Of a DNA stretch of 64,000 nt, positions 8,087 to 16,262 are shown piece by piece; position 1 is the first letter of the stretch; every line of letters begins with the position of its first letter. The notes beneath the pieces are model-generated. The model saw only the letters and a list, made by a program, of their open reading frames with translations, searched no databases and was not told the DNA's origin. Location: the NCBI GenBank assembly GCA_021732745.1, contig JAKFUK010000001.1, positions 1,524,567 to 1,588,566 on the forward strand, in the 5' to 3' direction. Position numbers and translations under genes: made by a program. The stretch is from Nevskia sp. Its GTDB lineage: Bacteria; Pseudomonadota; Gammaproteobacteria; Nevskiales; Nevskiaceae.

Positions 8087-9157
8087 TCAGGCGGCGATCG
8101 ACAACAGCCGCTCGCCGCCGACCGCCGCCCGCGCCATCGCGAAGGGGGCGAGCAGGGCCGACAGCCGGTTCGGCAAGGCCAGCGCCTGCGGGTCGAGCAC
8201 CGGGCAGTCAAGGCCGTTGCGGGCTTCGGCCATCGCCAACGGCGAACGGCAGATCGCGCCGCTCACCGCCAGCAGCGGCAGCCCGGCTTCGGCGATCCGC
8301 CGCGCGCCTTCGATCGCCGACAGCGCATCGGCCGCCGCCAGCACCACGCCGTGAACCTGTCCGGCGAACGCCGGGGTGGCGATCAGGGCGCGGATATCGC
8401 GGCGCGCCAGTCCGCCGGCCACGCGCAGCAGCACCGCCTGATTGCCGTTGAGCGCGCCGAGCAGAGTGCCGGTCACCGCCATCAGGTCGCCGGCATCAAG
8501 ACCGGCGCTGCACAGCCGGCCAGCGTCGACGACATCGACCGCCGCGCTGGCACCGGCATCGAGAAAGCGCCAGCGCTCGGCGGCATCGGCGGCACCGGTC
8601 GGCTTGGCGACGCCAACCCGGAACCCGGCGCGCGACAAGCCCCGCGTCAGCGCCGCTGTCACCTTGGTGGCGTGGCTGCCGCGCGCGCAGGACACCACGG
8701 CGATGCGCAGGGCTTCGGCGGGTGCGGCGGTCGCGGGTGTCAGCCGGCCAAGATTCAGCACCGCGCCGTCTGCATCGACGGCCAGCCCGAGCAGGCGCAG
8801 GCGGGTCGGCGGCAATCCGTTGGCACCGCCAGTGACCACGCCGGCCGCGCCGGCACTGGATACCAGCGCACAGTCACCGAGCGTGGCGGGACATTCGCAG
8901 CTGAATTCCAGCGGCGCGAACAGGCGGCCGACCACCACCAGCAAGCGATCGCCCGCTTCCAGTTCGGCACGGCGGCCGCTGGCGAGATCGATGTGGCTGT
9001 GGCGGCCGATTTCCAGCACTTCCGCAACGGCGATATCGCCATCGGACGGGCACACGCCGATCGCCATGGCATGGACCGCGCCGGGCAGCAGATGCCGGCA
9101 GATGTCGGGGACCGCGAGCTTGCGGATCGCAGCGATGACGACCAGTGAACGTGACAT
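8087..9157 (-). CDS. DUF1611-like P-loop paralogue with degenerate Walker A
   Basis: 356 residues, paralogous over its whole length to the next gene: VAEVLEIGRHSHIDLASG aligns with LAEIVELGQHRQLELVSG, and ALTRGLSRAGFRVGVAKPTG with MLVRGLLASGRRTAACKVTG. At the Walker A position it reads CARGSHATKVT, so the invariant GK(T/S) is TKV. ATP hydrolysis is therefore doubtful and a structural or regulatory partner of the intact paralogue is the simplest reading. First gene of the probable four-gene operon; a 44-base inverted repeat lies just upstream. Confidence 0.65.
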   Translation of the reverse strand: MSRSLVVIAAIRKLAVPDICRHLLPGAVHAMAIGVCPSDGDIAVAEVLEIGRHSHIDLASGRRAELEAGDRLLVVVGRLFAPLEFSCECPATLGDCALVSSAGAAGVVTGGANGLPPTRLRLLGLAVDADGAVLNLGRLTPATAAPAEALRIAVVSCARGSHATKVTAALTRGLSRAGFRVGVAKPTGAADAAERWRFLDAGASAAVDVVDAGRLCSAGLDAGDLMAVTGTLLGALNGNQAVLLRVAGGLARRDIRALIATPAFAGQVHGVVLAAADALSAIEGARRIAEAGLPLLAVSGAICRSPLAMAEARNGLDCPVLDPQALALPNRLSALLAPFAMARAAVGGERLLSIAA

Positions 9158-9170
9158 GGGACCACTCCGA

Positions 9171-9214
9171 TATCGAGAAATGTCGACGGCCGATCAGCGG
9201 CCTGTGTCTCGATA
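9171..9214. promoter_or_regulatory. Inverted repeat upstream of the DUF1611/ABC/porin cluster
   Basis: TATCGAGA (9171-9178) and TCTCGATA (9207-9214) are perfect complements around an inner hairpin GGCCG-ATCAG-CGGCC. It lies 14 bases before the start of the first gene and after the retropepsin-like gene on the same strand. There is no T-run, so it may be an operator or an RNA hairpin rather than a terminator. Confidence 0.4.
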
Positions 9215-9269
9215 ACGGTGCTGCGGGTCCGGCATTCCGTCGACGACGAAAAATTCCCGGTGAAGCGGC

Positions 9270-9986
9270 TTACCAGCGCGAATCGTTCTCGCAGGGCTTG
9301 CCGTCGTGGTTGCCGTCCATCTTCGTGTCCGGACAGTTGGCGACAAAGAACTCCGCTTCGGCGCGCGAATTCATCTCCGAGCAGTACTGGCGGCCGTCGC
9401 AGGCAAAGCGGGCGTTGCCGCGCGGAACCGGGACTGGCGGCGGCGCTTCAATGACGGTGCGGCCGCTGTCCCGGGCGGGAAGCGGGCGGGCATCGCGTGG
9501 CTGCTCGCACATCGGCTCCACCGTGTACTCGCGCGCTGCGTCAACCGCGCCCAGCTTGGCGATGTCGGCGGCACCCAAGGTCAGCGGTGCCGTGTAGTTG
9601 CTGCGATCGGACAGGCTGAGCCGGGTGTCGAACCGCACGCGGCCGACGCACAGCGGCAGTTCGATGGTCGGCCGATGTTCGACGCTGCCGTCACGCTGGC
9701 GAACCCGCACATCCTTGAGCACCGGCCGCTCCACGGTCAGGCGGCTGCCGGGCAGCACGCCGCCGTTGTCGATGGTGAAGCGCACCCACATGCCGCCGTC
9801 CTTGTTGAAATACTTGACGTCGACAGCGCGCAGGGTCGATGTGGCGGCGGCGGGATCGAGACGGCTGTCGATCTCGATGCCGACTGTGGCCAGCACCTGC
9901 ACCCGTTCATGGCGGCCGTAGGTGTCGGCACTTGCCGCCATCGCCGCCAGCGTTCCCAGCGCAAGCCCCGCCACGATTCTGATCAT
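9270..9986 (-). CDS. Retropepsin-like (RimK-zinc-protease family) exported protein with excalibur C-terminus
   Basis: 238 residues; ATG at 9986 overlaps the purD stop (ATGA). Signal peptide MIRIVAGLALGTLAAMAASA. Residues 30-160 match the retropepsin-like fold of PF05618: the first lobe pattern (SRLDPAAATSTLRA), MWVRFTIDNGG, then HRPTIELPLCVG and LSLSDRSNYTAPLTLG. In place of the D-T-G-A active-site motif it has D44-P-A-A. The C-terminus (about 195-238) is an excalibur-type calcium-binding domain: FACDGRQYCSEM and DTKMDGNHDGKPCE. The Asp is kept but the Thr-Gly are not, so peptidase activity is doubtful. Role unknown; coupled to purine synthesis only by position. Confidence 0.75.
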   Translation of the reverse strand: MIRIVAGLALGTLAAMAASADTYGRHERVQVLATVGIEIDSRLDPAAATSTLRAVDVKYFNKDGGMWVRFTIDNGGVLPGSRLTVERPVLKDVRVRQRDGSVEHRPTIELPLCVGRVRFDTRLSLSDRSNYTAPLTLGAADIAKLGAVDAAREYTVEPMCEQPRDARPLPARDSGRTVIEAPPPVPVPRGNARFACDGRQYCSEMNSRAEAEFFVANCPDTKMDGNHDGKPCENDSRW

Positions 9987-11281
9987 TCGCCTTGCCTTTC
10001 TCTTGCGATGGCGCGGTAGCCGATGTCGCGCCGGTAGTGGACGCCGGTCCAGCCGATGTTCGCTGCCGCCCGATACGCCGCCCCTTGCGCGTCGGCCGTG
10101 GTCGCGCCCAGCCCGGTCACGCACAGCACGCGGCCGCCGCTGGTGATGACCTCGCCCTGCGTATTCAGCGCGGTGCCGGCGTGGAACACCTTGGCGTCGG
10201 CAGCATCGGCCTGATCGAGCCCGGAAATCACGTCGGCCTTGCGGATCTCGCCGGGATAGCCGCCCGCCGCGAGCACTACGCCGAGCGCGACCTGCGGATT
10301 CCAAACCGGTGCCGCCGCGTTCGGATCGCCATCGACGGCGGCTTCCAGCAGCGCCAGCAGATCGGAATCGAGCCGCATCAGGATCGGCTGGGTTTCCGGG
10401 TCACCGAGACGGGCATTGAACTCGACCACACTGGGCATGCCGGCGGCGTCGATCATCAAGCCGGCGTAGAGAAAGCCGGTGAACGGCGTGCCGTCGGCGG
10501 CCATGCCGGCCAGGGTCGGCTCGATGACCAGCGCGCGCACCCGGGCGTCGACTTCCGCGGTCACCACCGGTGCCGGCGAATAAGCGCCCATGCCGCCGGT
10601 GTTCGGGCCTTGATCGGCATCGAACACCCGCTTGTGATCCTGTGCGGAAGCCAGCGACACGTAATTCGTGCCAGCGGCGACGACGATGTAGCTGGCTTCC
10701 TCGCCATGCAGGAAGTCTTCGATGACGACGCTGGCACCGGCACCACCGAAGGCCCCGCCGAGCATGTCGCGGATCGCGGCTTCAGCCTGCTCGACCGTTT
10801 CGGCGACCACCACACCCTTGCCGGCGGCCAGGCCATCGGCCTTGACCACGATCGGCGCGCCGCGCGCAGCCAGGTATTCGAGCGCCGGTTCGACTTCGGT
10901 GAACACGGCGTAGCCGGCCGTCGGTATCCGGTGCCGGGCGAGGAAAGCCTTGGCGAAGGCCTTGCTCGATTCCAGCTGCGCGGCTGCCCGGGTCGGCCCG
11001 AAGATGCGCCGTCCCGCCGCGCGGAAGGCATCGACGACGCCGCGCGACAGCGGCAGTTCCGGGCCCACCACGGTGAAGTCGACCGCTTCATCGGCCGCCA
11101 GTTGCAGCAGGCCGGCGATGTCCTCCACCGCGATCGCGACATTGCGGCAGCCGGGCTCGCGCGCAGTGCCGGCATTGCCCGGGGCGACCAGCACTTCGGC
11201 AACGCGCGCCGAGCCCGCGAGCTTCCAGGCAATCGCGTGTTCGCGGCCACCGCCGCCGATGACGAGGATTTTCTGTTTCAT
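9983..11281 (-). CDS. purD: Phosphoribosylamine-glycine ligase
   Basis: Second step of de novo purine synthesis: phosphoribosylamine + glycine + ATP to GAR, in the cytoplasm. 432 residues, normal length. N-domain VIGGGGREHAIAWKL, PGNAGTA; ATP-grasp core with KADGLAAGKGVVV, FLHGEEASYIV, and the signature GPNTGGMGAYSPAP; metal ligands in VVEFNARLGDPETQ. Upstream is ppa on the same strand with a terminator between them; downstream the retropepsin-like gene is coupled by ATGA. Confidence 0.97.
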   Translation of the reverse strand: MKQKILVIGGGGREHAIAWKLAGSARVAEVLVAPGNAGTAREPGCRNVAIAVEDIAGLLQLAADEAVDFTVVGPELPLSRGVVDAFRAAGRRIFGPTRAAAQLESSKAFAKAFLARHRIPTAGYAVFTEVEPALEYLAARGAPIVVKADGLAAGKGVVVAETVEQAEAAIRDMLGGAFGGAGASVVIEDFLHGEEASYIVVAAGTNYVSLASAQDHKRVFDADQGPNTGGMGAYSPAPVVTAEVDARVRALVIEPTLAGMAADGTPFTGFLYAGLMIDAAGMPSVVEFNARLGDPETQPILMRLDSDLLALLEAAVDGDPNAAAPVWNPQVALGVVLAAGGYPGEIRKADVISGLDQADAADAKVFHAGTALNTQGEVITSGGRVLCVTGLGATTADAQGAAYRAAANIGWTGVHYRRDIGYRAIARERQGE

Positions 11282-11331
11282 GGAATCTCAAGTTCTAGCG
11301 GAAACAAGGCGGCGCGGGACGCCGGACAAGA

Positions 11332-11358
11332 AAAAGGCAGGCACGCGGCCTGCCTTTT
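11332..11358 (-). terminator. ppa: Intrinsic terminator between ppa and purD
   Basis: Stem AAAAGGCAGGC (11332-11342) with GCCTGCCTTTT (11348-11358), five-base loop. Read on the minus strand it ends in a T-run, 22 bases after the ppa stop. It separates ppa from purD. Confidence 0.85.
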
Positions 11359-11380
11359 CCGATCAGCGGTGCAGAAGGCT

Positions 11381-11911
11381 TCAGCCCTCGTAAGCCTTGA
11401 TGCCGTTGACGATCTCAGCACGCGCGGCAGCAGCATCGCGCCAGCCGGAAATCTTCACCCACTTGCCCTTCTCCAGCGCCTTGTAGGACGAGTAGAAGTG
11501 ATGGATTTCGTTCTTGACCCGCTCCGGCACGTCGGCCAGATCGCGCAGATGGTCGTAGGCACCGTTCGACACCTTGTCGACCGGCACGGCGAGCAGCTTG
11601 GCATCGGTGCCCTTTTCGTCTTCGGTGTCGAGCACGCAGAGCGCGCGGCACTTGATCACCGAACCGGCGACTACCGGATGCGGGGTGATGACCAGCACGT
11701 CGACCGGGTCGCCATCGCCGGCCAGGGTCTTCGGCACGTAGCCGTAGTTCGCCGGGTAGCTCATCGCCACATTCATGAAGCGATCGACCATCAAAAGGCC
11801 GCTGTCCTTGTCGACTTCGTACTTGACCGGCGGGCCGTAGGCCGGGATTTCAATGACGACGTAGAACTCGTTCGGGGCCTTTTCGCCCGGGCCCAGTGCT
11901 TCAAAACCCAT
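11381..11911 (-). CDS. ppa: Inorganic pyrophosphatase (family I)
   Basis: Hydrolyses pyrophosphate to phosphate, pulling biosynthetic reactions forward. 176 residues from the ATG at 11911, the usual bacterial length. Contains the active-site segments VIEIPAYGPPVKYEVDK, YPANYGYVP, the signature DGDPVDVLV and KWVKISGW. Divergent from adk across about 300 bases; a TATACT-like -10 hexamer lies at 12017-12022 on its strand but no good -35 was seen. Confidence 0.97.
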   Translation of the reverse strand: MGFEALGPGEKAPNEFYVVIEIPAYGPPVKYEVDKDSGLLMVDRFMNVAMSYPANYGYVPKTLAGDGDPVDVLVITPHPVVAGSVIKCRALCVLDTEDEKGTDAKLLAVPVDKVSNGAYDHLRDLADVPERVKNEIHHFYSSYKALEKGKWVKISGWRDAAAARAEIVNGIKAYEG

Positions 11912-12210
11912 GTGTCGGTACCTGTTGTGGTGCGGGGAGAGTGCTGCGATTCGGGATCGGCTTGCGGACCGTGACGGTCCGATCCGGCAGGCCGGATCGC
12001 CATGTTGCATTGCGACAGTATAACCGCGCGATGGCCCGCCCCGGCTCGGGCCGCGTTGACGCCGCGCGCGTTCAGCTAGTACCGTTTGCCGCATCGCGCT
12101 TCAAAAAGACTGCGGTCGACGTTGATCCAACGCCTGACCGTCATTGTCGTCGCCACCGCTTTTTCCAAACGAAGCCGGCTCAAACCGGCCACACAGGGGC
12201 TGTCTGCATC

Positions 12211-12771
12211 ATGAGAATCATCCTGCTGGGCGCACCTGGCTCCGGCAAAGGCACGCAAGGCGAGAAGCTGGCGGCGCATTACGGCATTCCGAAGATTTCA
12301 ACCGGCGACGCGCTGCGCGCTGCGGTCAAGGCCGGCACCGAACTGGGCCGGAAGGCCAAGGCGGTGATGGACGCCGGTCAGCTGGTGGCCAACGAAATCG
12401 TCATCGGCATCGTCGAAGAACGACTGGCACAGGACGACGCCAAGAAGGGCTTCATCCTCGACGGCTTTCCGCGCAACACCGCGCAGGCAGAAGTTCTTGA
12501 CGCGATGCTGACCCGCCTCGGCCAGCCCGGCATTTCGCGCGCCGTGCATCTGGCGGTCGCCGACGAGGAAATCATCGCCCGCCTGCTCGACCGCGCCCAG
12601 AAGGAAGGCCGTGACGACGACAAGGAAGACGTGATCCGCCACCGCATCAAGGTCTACAACGCCGAAACCCACCCGCTGCTCGACTACTACGGCCGTCAGG
12701 GCAAGGTCGCGACGGTCGATGGCATCGGCACGATGGAAGAGATCTTCGCGCGGATCATCGCCGTCGCCTGA
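12211..12771 (+). CDS. adk: Adenylate kinase, short form
   Basis: Balances ATP + AMP and 2 ADP. 186 residues, the short-LID type. Walker A GAPGSGKGTQ, AMP-binding ISTGDALRAA and DGFPRNTAQAE, short LID around RAQKEGRDDDKEDVIRHRI. The gene ends inside a palindromic intergenic repeat shared with rnd. The 299 bases between ppa and adk hold no recognised gene. Confidence 0.96.
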   Translation: MRIILLGAPGSGKGTQGEKLAAHYGIPKISTGDALRAAVKAGTELGRKAKAVMDAGQLVANEIVIGIVEERLAQDDAKKGFILDGFPRNTAQAEVLDAMLTRLGQPGISRAVHLAVADEEIIARLLDRAQKEGRDDDKEDVIRHRIKVYNAETHPLLDYYGRQGKVATVDGIGTMEEIFARIIAVA

Positions 12772-12776
12772 ATCCC

Positions 12777-12841
12777 GTAGGTCCGGATTCATCCGGACGG
12801 CATCGCCGCCCGGAAAAGCGTCCAGATGAATCCGGACCTAC
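12777..12841. repeat. Palindromic intergenic repeat, GTAGGTCCGG family (copy 1)
   Basis: Arms GTAGGTCCGGATTCATCCGG(AC) at 12777-12798 and the near-complement at 12820-12841, around a 21-base centre. The right arm supplies the TAG stop codon of rnd (12838-12840). A second copy with nearly identical arms is at 53158-53224. Position between two convergent genes suggests a REP-like element that may also end transcription. Confidence 0.9.
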
Positions 12842-13941
12842 AGGATGGAGAGCAGCGCTTCGCCAGCCACCTCCCGACGCCAGCCACCCAGCACGGCAGC
12901 GTCGGCGCTGGCACCGACCCGAACCAGCAGCTCCAGATCGGCACGCGGCGCAATCAGCGACGCCGGCACGCCGAGCGCGTCGGCAATTCCACGCAACCCG
13001 TCCTGCAAGCGCTTCAGCAGCGCTTTCTGGGCGTCGTCCAGCGGCTCGTCCAGCGTCAGTGCCGGTGCGATGCTGGTTCGGGCTTCGGTGACCAGCGCCG
13101 TCAGCGCCGCACCGTGGCGTTCCAGCGTTTTCGGCGGCAGCACTTTCAAGGCGGCCAGCTCGTCCAGATCGCGCGGGGCGCGTTCGGCGATCCGGTACAG
13201 GGCGTCGTCGTCGATGATCCATTTGCGCGGACGGTCGCGTTCCTGGGCAATGCGCTCGCGCCAGCCTGCGAGCGCGATGGCGATCGGCTGCGAGGTCGGC
13301 GCCAGCCGCGCCAGGCCCTTGAGCCGCTTCCAGGCATCGTCCGGCGGATTGCGATAACGCGAGGGCTCGGCCAGCCGCGCGCAGTCTTCCTCCAACCAGT
13401 GCAGACGGCCCTTGGCCGCCAATTCCTCGCGCAGGCGCGGGTGGATGTCGGACAGATGGCGGACATCGGCCGCCGCGTAGGCCAGTTCCGGGCCGGTGAG
13501 CGGGCGGCGCGACCAGTCGGTGCGGGTCAGGCTCTTGTCGAGCTTGATGCCGGTCATTTTCTCGACGAGTGCTGCGTAACCGAGCTGATCGCCCAGCCCG
13601 AGCATCGCGGCGGCGATCTGGGTATCGAAGAACGGCGTGGCGGCGGTGCCGCCGAGGCGCACGAAGATTTCCAGATCCTGCGACGGCGCATGGAACACCT
13701 TGGTAATCGCGGGATCGGCGAACAGCGCCCACAGCGGCGTCAGCGCTTCGGGGGCGAAAGCCAGGGTGTCGATGCAGACATCGGACTCGCCATCGCCGAC
13801 CTGCACCAGGCAGAGGATCGGGTGATAGGTGTCCTCGCGGAGGAATTCGGTGTCCAGCGCCAGCCAGGGGCGCTGCTTCCAGCCGTCGATGCGAGCCGCG
13901 AGCGCGTCGGGCGTGGTGATCAGTTCGTAGCCGGGATTCAC
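12838..13941 (-). CDS. rnd: Ribonuclease D
   Basis: 3'-5' exoribonuclease for tRNA 3' maturation. From the GTG at 13941 it has 367 residues; an in-frame ATG at 14049 exists but would overlap the next divergent gene and add a low-complexity leader. DEDD exonuclease residues are visible in LALDTEFLRED, FDTQIAAAML and YAAADVRHL; an HRDC domain follows (PRKWIIDDDALYRIA). The stop codon lies within the palindromic repeat. Confidence 0.92.
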   Translation of the reverse strand: MNPGYELITTPDALAARIDGWKQRPWLALDTEFLREDTYHPILCLVQVGDGESDVCIDTLAFAPEALTPLWALFADPAITKVFHAPSQDLEIFVRLGGTAATPFFDTQIAAAMLGLGDQLGYAALVEKMTGIKLDKSLTRTDWSRRPLTGPELAYAAADVRHLSDIHPRLREELAAKGRLHWLEEDCARLAEPSRYRNPPDDAWKRLKGLARLAPTSQPIAIALAGWRERIAQERDRPRKWIIDDDALYRIAERAPRDLDELAALKVLPPKTLERHGAALTALVTEARTSIAPALTLDEPLDDAQKALLKRLQDGLRGIADALGVPASLIAPRADLELLVRVGASADAAVLGGWRREVAGEALLSIL

Positions 13942-14041
13942 GGGGCGGGGTCTTGAAGGCGTGGCGGTCAGTGTCCCACATGGCCGACTGCCAGCCGCGC
14001 GGACACTAGAATGGCGGCCTTCCCTTCCCGCCCCGTCCACG

Positions 14042-14665
14042 ATGTTCAATCAGGCGTTCCACGCCACGCTCCAGATCCTGCTGTTCCGCAAGGGGCCTGA
14101 GGATTTCCCGTATTCGGCCGACGGTCGCTTGAACATGGCCTGCACGGCGCTGGGCATCGTTGCCACGGCGCTGATGCTGGGCATGCTTGATCCGCCGCTT
14201 GTGGCGCTGGCCAATGCGCTGGTCGCGACCGCGACCGTAGGCTTCTACGCCCGATTCCTGCTGCGCTTGCGGCGACTGGAAGCGCGCTACCAGCAAACCC
14301 GCAACGCACTGCTTGCCGTGGGCTCGACGCTGATGCTCTTGATGCTGATTCCAGCCGCGAACGTGGTGCCGGCCTTGCCCGTGATGGAGAAAATTTCCCA
14401 AGCCCTGGCAACCAGCAATGGAGTTGTTGATGCCAACGGAGCCTTGCCCGGCCTGACGCCCGAACAGATCGCGCAGGTGCCAAGGTTTCATATTCTCGCG
14501 ATCTACCTGCTTGGGCTGTGGTTCGCCGCCAGTGCTGCCCACATTCTGCGCGGTGCGACCGGCGTTCCCCGGATTGCCGCCGCCTTGATGGCCATCCTCC
14601 TGATCAGCAACGTGCAGGTTGCGATGCTGATCGTCGGCAGTTTGCTGCTTCTGATCATAGGCTGA
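14042..14665 (+). CDS. Inner-membrane protein of unknown function
   Basis: 207 residues with about five hydrophobic segments (near 33-50, 52-70, 88-106, 145-165 and 175-205) and a start (MFNQAFHATLQILLFRKGPED) that reads like a YIP1-type or small integral membrane protein. No catalytic motif was recognised. A TAGAAT hexamer 28 bases upstream may be its -10. It is followed 10 bases later by mpl, so the two are probably co-transcribed. Confidence 0.75.
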   Translation: MFNQAFHATLQILLFRKGPEDFPYSADGRLNMACTALGIVATALMLGMLDPPLVALANALVATATVGFYARFLLRLRRLEARYQQTRNALLAVGSTLMLLMLIPAANVVPALPVMEKISQALATSNGVVDANGALPGLTPEQIAQVPRFHILAIYLLGLWFAASAAHILRGATGVPRIAAALMAILLISNVQVAMLIVGSLLLLIIG

Positions 14666-14675
14666 GCGCCGCCCC

Positions 14676-16037
14676 ATGCACCTGCACATCCTCGGCATCT
14701 GCGGCACCTTCATGGCCGGCATCGCCGCCCTGGCCCGTGAAGCCGGCCACACCGTCACCGGCTCCGATGCCAACGGCTGGCCGCCGATGTCCACGCAACT
14801 GGAAGCACTCGGCATTGCGGTGATGCCCGGCTATCGCCCTGAGCATCTCGACCCGGCACCGGATGTGGTGGTGGTCGGCAACGTCGTCAGCCGGGGCAAT
14901 CCGGCGATGGAATACGTGCTCAATGCCGGCCTGCCGTATGTGTCCGGCCCGCAGTGGCTGGCCGAAAACGTGCTTGCCGGCCGCCATGTGCTGGCGGTCG
15001 CCGGCACCCACGGCAAGACCACGACCACCAGTCTGCTGGCCTGGCTGCTCGACCAGGGCGGGCTGGAACCGGGTTTTCTGGTCGGCGGCGTGCCGGTGAA
15101 TTTCGGGGTTTCGGCCCGGCTCGGGCGCGGCAAGTGCTTCGTCATCGAAGCCGATGAATACGACACCGCGTTCTTCGACAAGCGCTCGAAGTTCGTCCAC
15201 TACCGGCCGCGCACGGCAATCCTCAACAACCTCGAATACGACCACGCCGACATCTTCCCGGACTTGGCGGCGATCGAACGCCAGTTCCATCACCTGATCC
15301 GCACCGTGCCGGGCAGCGGCCGTCTCATCGTCAACGCGCAGGATGTGAATCTGCCGCGCGTGCTCGACATGGGTGCCTGGAGCGAGATCGACTGGTTCGA
15401 CGGCAGCGGCCATGACGCCCGGGGCTGGTCGGCGCAGCGCAGCGAAATCGGTTTCACACTGCTGCGGCAGGGAATTCCGTTGGGTGCCGCGAAAACGCCG
15501 CTTGCCGGGCCGCACAACCGGGCCAATGCGGTGGCGGCGATTGCGGCGGCAAACCACGTCGGCGTTGCCCCTGATTCCGCGCTGCGAGCGCTGGAAAGCT
15601 TCTGCGGCATCAAGCGGCGGCTGGAACTGCTCGATACCGTCGCCGGCATCGAGGTCTACGACGACTTCGCCCATCACCCGACGGCGATCATCGTTACCAT
15701 CGCCGGCCTGCGCGAACGCGGCGCGGGCCGCATTCTGGCGGTGCTGGAGCCGCGCTCGAACACCATGCGTCTCGGCGGCCATGCCGGTGGCGATCTGGCG
15801 ACGAGTCTCCGGGACGCCGATCTTGCCTTCGTGCTGGCCCGCGCCGATCTGAAGTGGGATGCCGCTGCCGCCCTCGCCCCGGTCGGTGCGCGGCTGCGGC
15901 TACATCAGGATCTGGACGCGCTGGCGGCGGCGATCGTCGCTGAAGCGCGGGCGGGTGATCGGGTGCTGATGATGTCGAACGGCGACTTCGGCGGGCTGCA
16001 TGGCCGGGTGCTCGAACAACTGCGTCGGAAAGCCTGA
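14676..16037 (+). CDS. mpl: UDP-MurNAc:L-Ala-gamma-D-Glu-meso-DAP ligase (murein tripeptide recycling)
   Basis: Joins recycled murein tripeptide to UDP-N-acetylmuramate in the cytoplasm. 453 residues, standard length. N-domain MHLHILGICGTFMAG and TGSDANGWPPMSTQL; Mur-ligase P-loop VAGTHGKTTTTSLLAWL; VIEADEYDTAFFDKRSKF, typical of Mpl rather than MurC; substrate region GIKRRLELLD and DDFAHHPTAI. Confirms a diaminopimelate-type Gram-negative wall. Confidence 0.95.
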   Translation: MHLHILGICGTFMAGIAALAREAGHTVTGSDANGWPPMSTQLEALGIAVMPGYRPEHLDPAPDVVVVGNVVSRGNPAMEYVLNAGLPYVSGPQWLAENVLAGRHVLAVAGTHGKTTTTSLLAWLLDQGGLEPGFLVGGVPVNFGVSARLGRGKCFVIEADEYDTAFFDKRSKFVHYRPRTAILNNLEYDHADIFPDLAAIERQFHHLIRTVPGSGRLIVNAQDVNLPRVLDMGAWSEIDWFDGSGHDARGWSAQRSEIGFTLLRQGIPLGAAKTPLAGPHNRANAVAAIAAANHVGVAPDSALRALESFCGIKRRLELLDTVAGIEVYDDFAHHPTAIIVTIAGLRERGAGRILAVLEPRSNTMRLGGHAGGDLATSLRDADLAFVLARADLKWDAAAALAPVGARLRLHQDLDALAAAIVAEARAGDRVLMMSNGDFGGLHGRVLEQLRRKA

Positions 16038-16262
16038 AAACGGCCGCTATCGGGCGGCGCGTCCACGGACGCGCACGGCCCGTATGCAGAATCGTGCCCC
16101 GGAGCTTGAATCCGACACGAAGGCAGGTGACCGCGCGGCGCTGCCGTGTTACATCTTTCGTTCATCTGGCGGATGTTTGGGGCCCGCCTGCGAAACACGA
16201 AACCCGCGACCCTCGCAGACGGCCTGGCCGGAAGCGATTACCAAGACCGAGGAGAATCATTG

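Noticed and set aside
11912..12210. Possible promoter or small RNA between ppa and adk
   Set aside because: Only a TATACT hexamer without a matching -35 was found; not enough to call.
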